A DNA stretch of 64,000 bases. It comes from Ancylobacter polymorphus. GTDB taxonomy: Bacteria; Pseudomonadota; Alphaproteobacteria; Rhizobiales; Xanthobacteraceae. The notes beneath the pieces were generated by a model, which was not told the DNA's origin, did not search any database, and was given only the letters and a program-made list of their open reading frames with translations. The DNA lies in NCBI RefSeq assembly GCF_030813495.1, contig NZ_JAUSUI010000002.1, positions 558,001 through 622,000 of the forward strand, given 5' to 3'. Every line of letters starts with the position of its first letter. Positions within the stretch are counted from its first letter, which is position 1. This document shows positions 63,980 through 64,000 of the stretch, one piece after another. A program made the position numbers and the translations under genes.

Positions 63980-64000
63980 GCACTCTCCCGGCGGCGAGGG

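Noticed and set aside
61638-63983. Second minus-strand frame of 781 residues inside the hybrid kinase
   Set aside because: It overlaps the transporter part in another frame and has Arg/Gly-rich shadow composition.

Overview
The window is GC-rich chromosomal DNA from an alphaproteobacterium, most likely order Hyphomicrobiales (Rhizobiales) and perhaps the Xanthobacteraceae (Ancylobacter/Starkeya/Xanthobacter-like). The order follows from GcrA, a complete PhyR-NepR-EcfG general stress module, a SAM-II riboswitch before metZ, the conserved neighbourhoods gcrA-argD-argF-hslO, apaG-metZ-dcd and rmuC-def-fmt, and GTCATCCCGG / CTAGAGC-type palindromic repeats. The family is inference. I see no tRNA, rRNA, CRISPR, IS element, integrase or prophage; this is core chromosome with a few accessory genes.

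Layout. 1-9.8 kb: end of an unknown secreted protein, an apparently exported SAM methyltransferase, an APC permease, a class C beta-lactamase, a proline iminopeptidase, an Ntn hydrolase, a class A PBP and a YgjP-type metallopeptidase. 9.9-16 kb: gcrA, a decayed Spy/LTXXQ gene, argD-argF-hslO and argE. 16-24.5 kb: trkH, apaG, metZ (SAM-II riboswitch, 15-bp tandem repeat upstream), dcd, a MerR/carboxymuconolactone-decarboxylase pair with a textbook MerR promoter, HIT-nudC, and an Fsr-type MFS pump. 24.5-32.5 kb: glnD, then a general stress response island (PRC-barrel protein, unknown protein, HWE/HisKA_2 kinase, phyR, nepR-ecfG, DUF1328 protein).

32.6-46.2 kb: a methyltransferase, a LysR regulator, rmuC, def-fmt-GNAT, peroxiredoxin, a glycine-zipper lipoprotein, an S24 repressor, a PLP decarboxylase, DUF952-pyrD, DUF6460-MATE, and a two-domain methyltransferase fusion. 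46.2-53.1 kb: the ligase-associated DNA repair set (ATP ligase, beta-CASP exonuclease, Lhr-Core helicase, PdeM), split into two divergent arms with a TPR methyltransferase between. 53.1-64 kb: a PodJ-like polarity protein, a MerR regulator, an HCCA isomerase-like protein, an alpha/beta hydrolase, a YjbQ protein, a NarL-type response regulator with DUF3088, and a transporter-coupled hybrid histidine kinase.

The strongest regulatory signal is the EcfG promoter motif GGAAC-N16/17-CGTT. It is found with exact core bases upstream of phyR, nepR-ecfG, the PRC-barrel gene, the adjacent unknown gene and the glycine-zipper lipoprotein gene, and with one mismatch upstream of the DUF1328 gene. This gives a locally readable general stress regulon. 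Cell-cycle-type sites (GANTC, CtrA-like TTAA-N7-TTAA) sit upstream of gcrA, the PodJ-like gene and the PBP gene. I found no obviously new defence or biosynthetic system. The most unusual items are the methyltransferase fusion, the methyltransferase embedded in the Lhr/ligase cluster, the 15-bp repeat array next to the riboswitch promoter, and dispersed palindromes whose ends supply stop codons.
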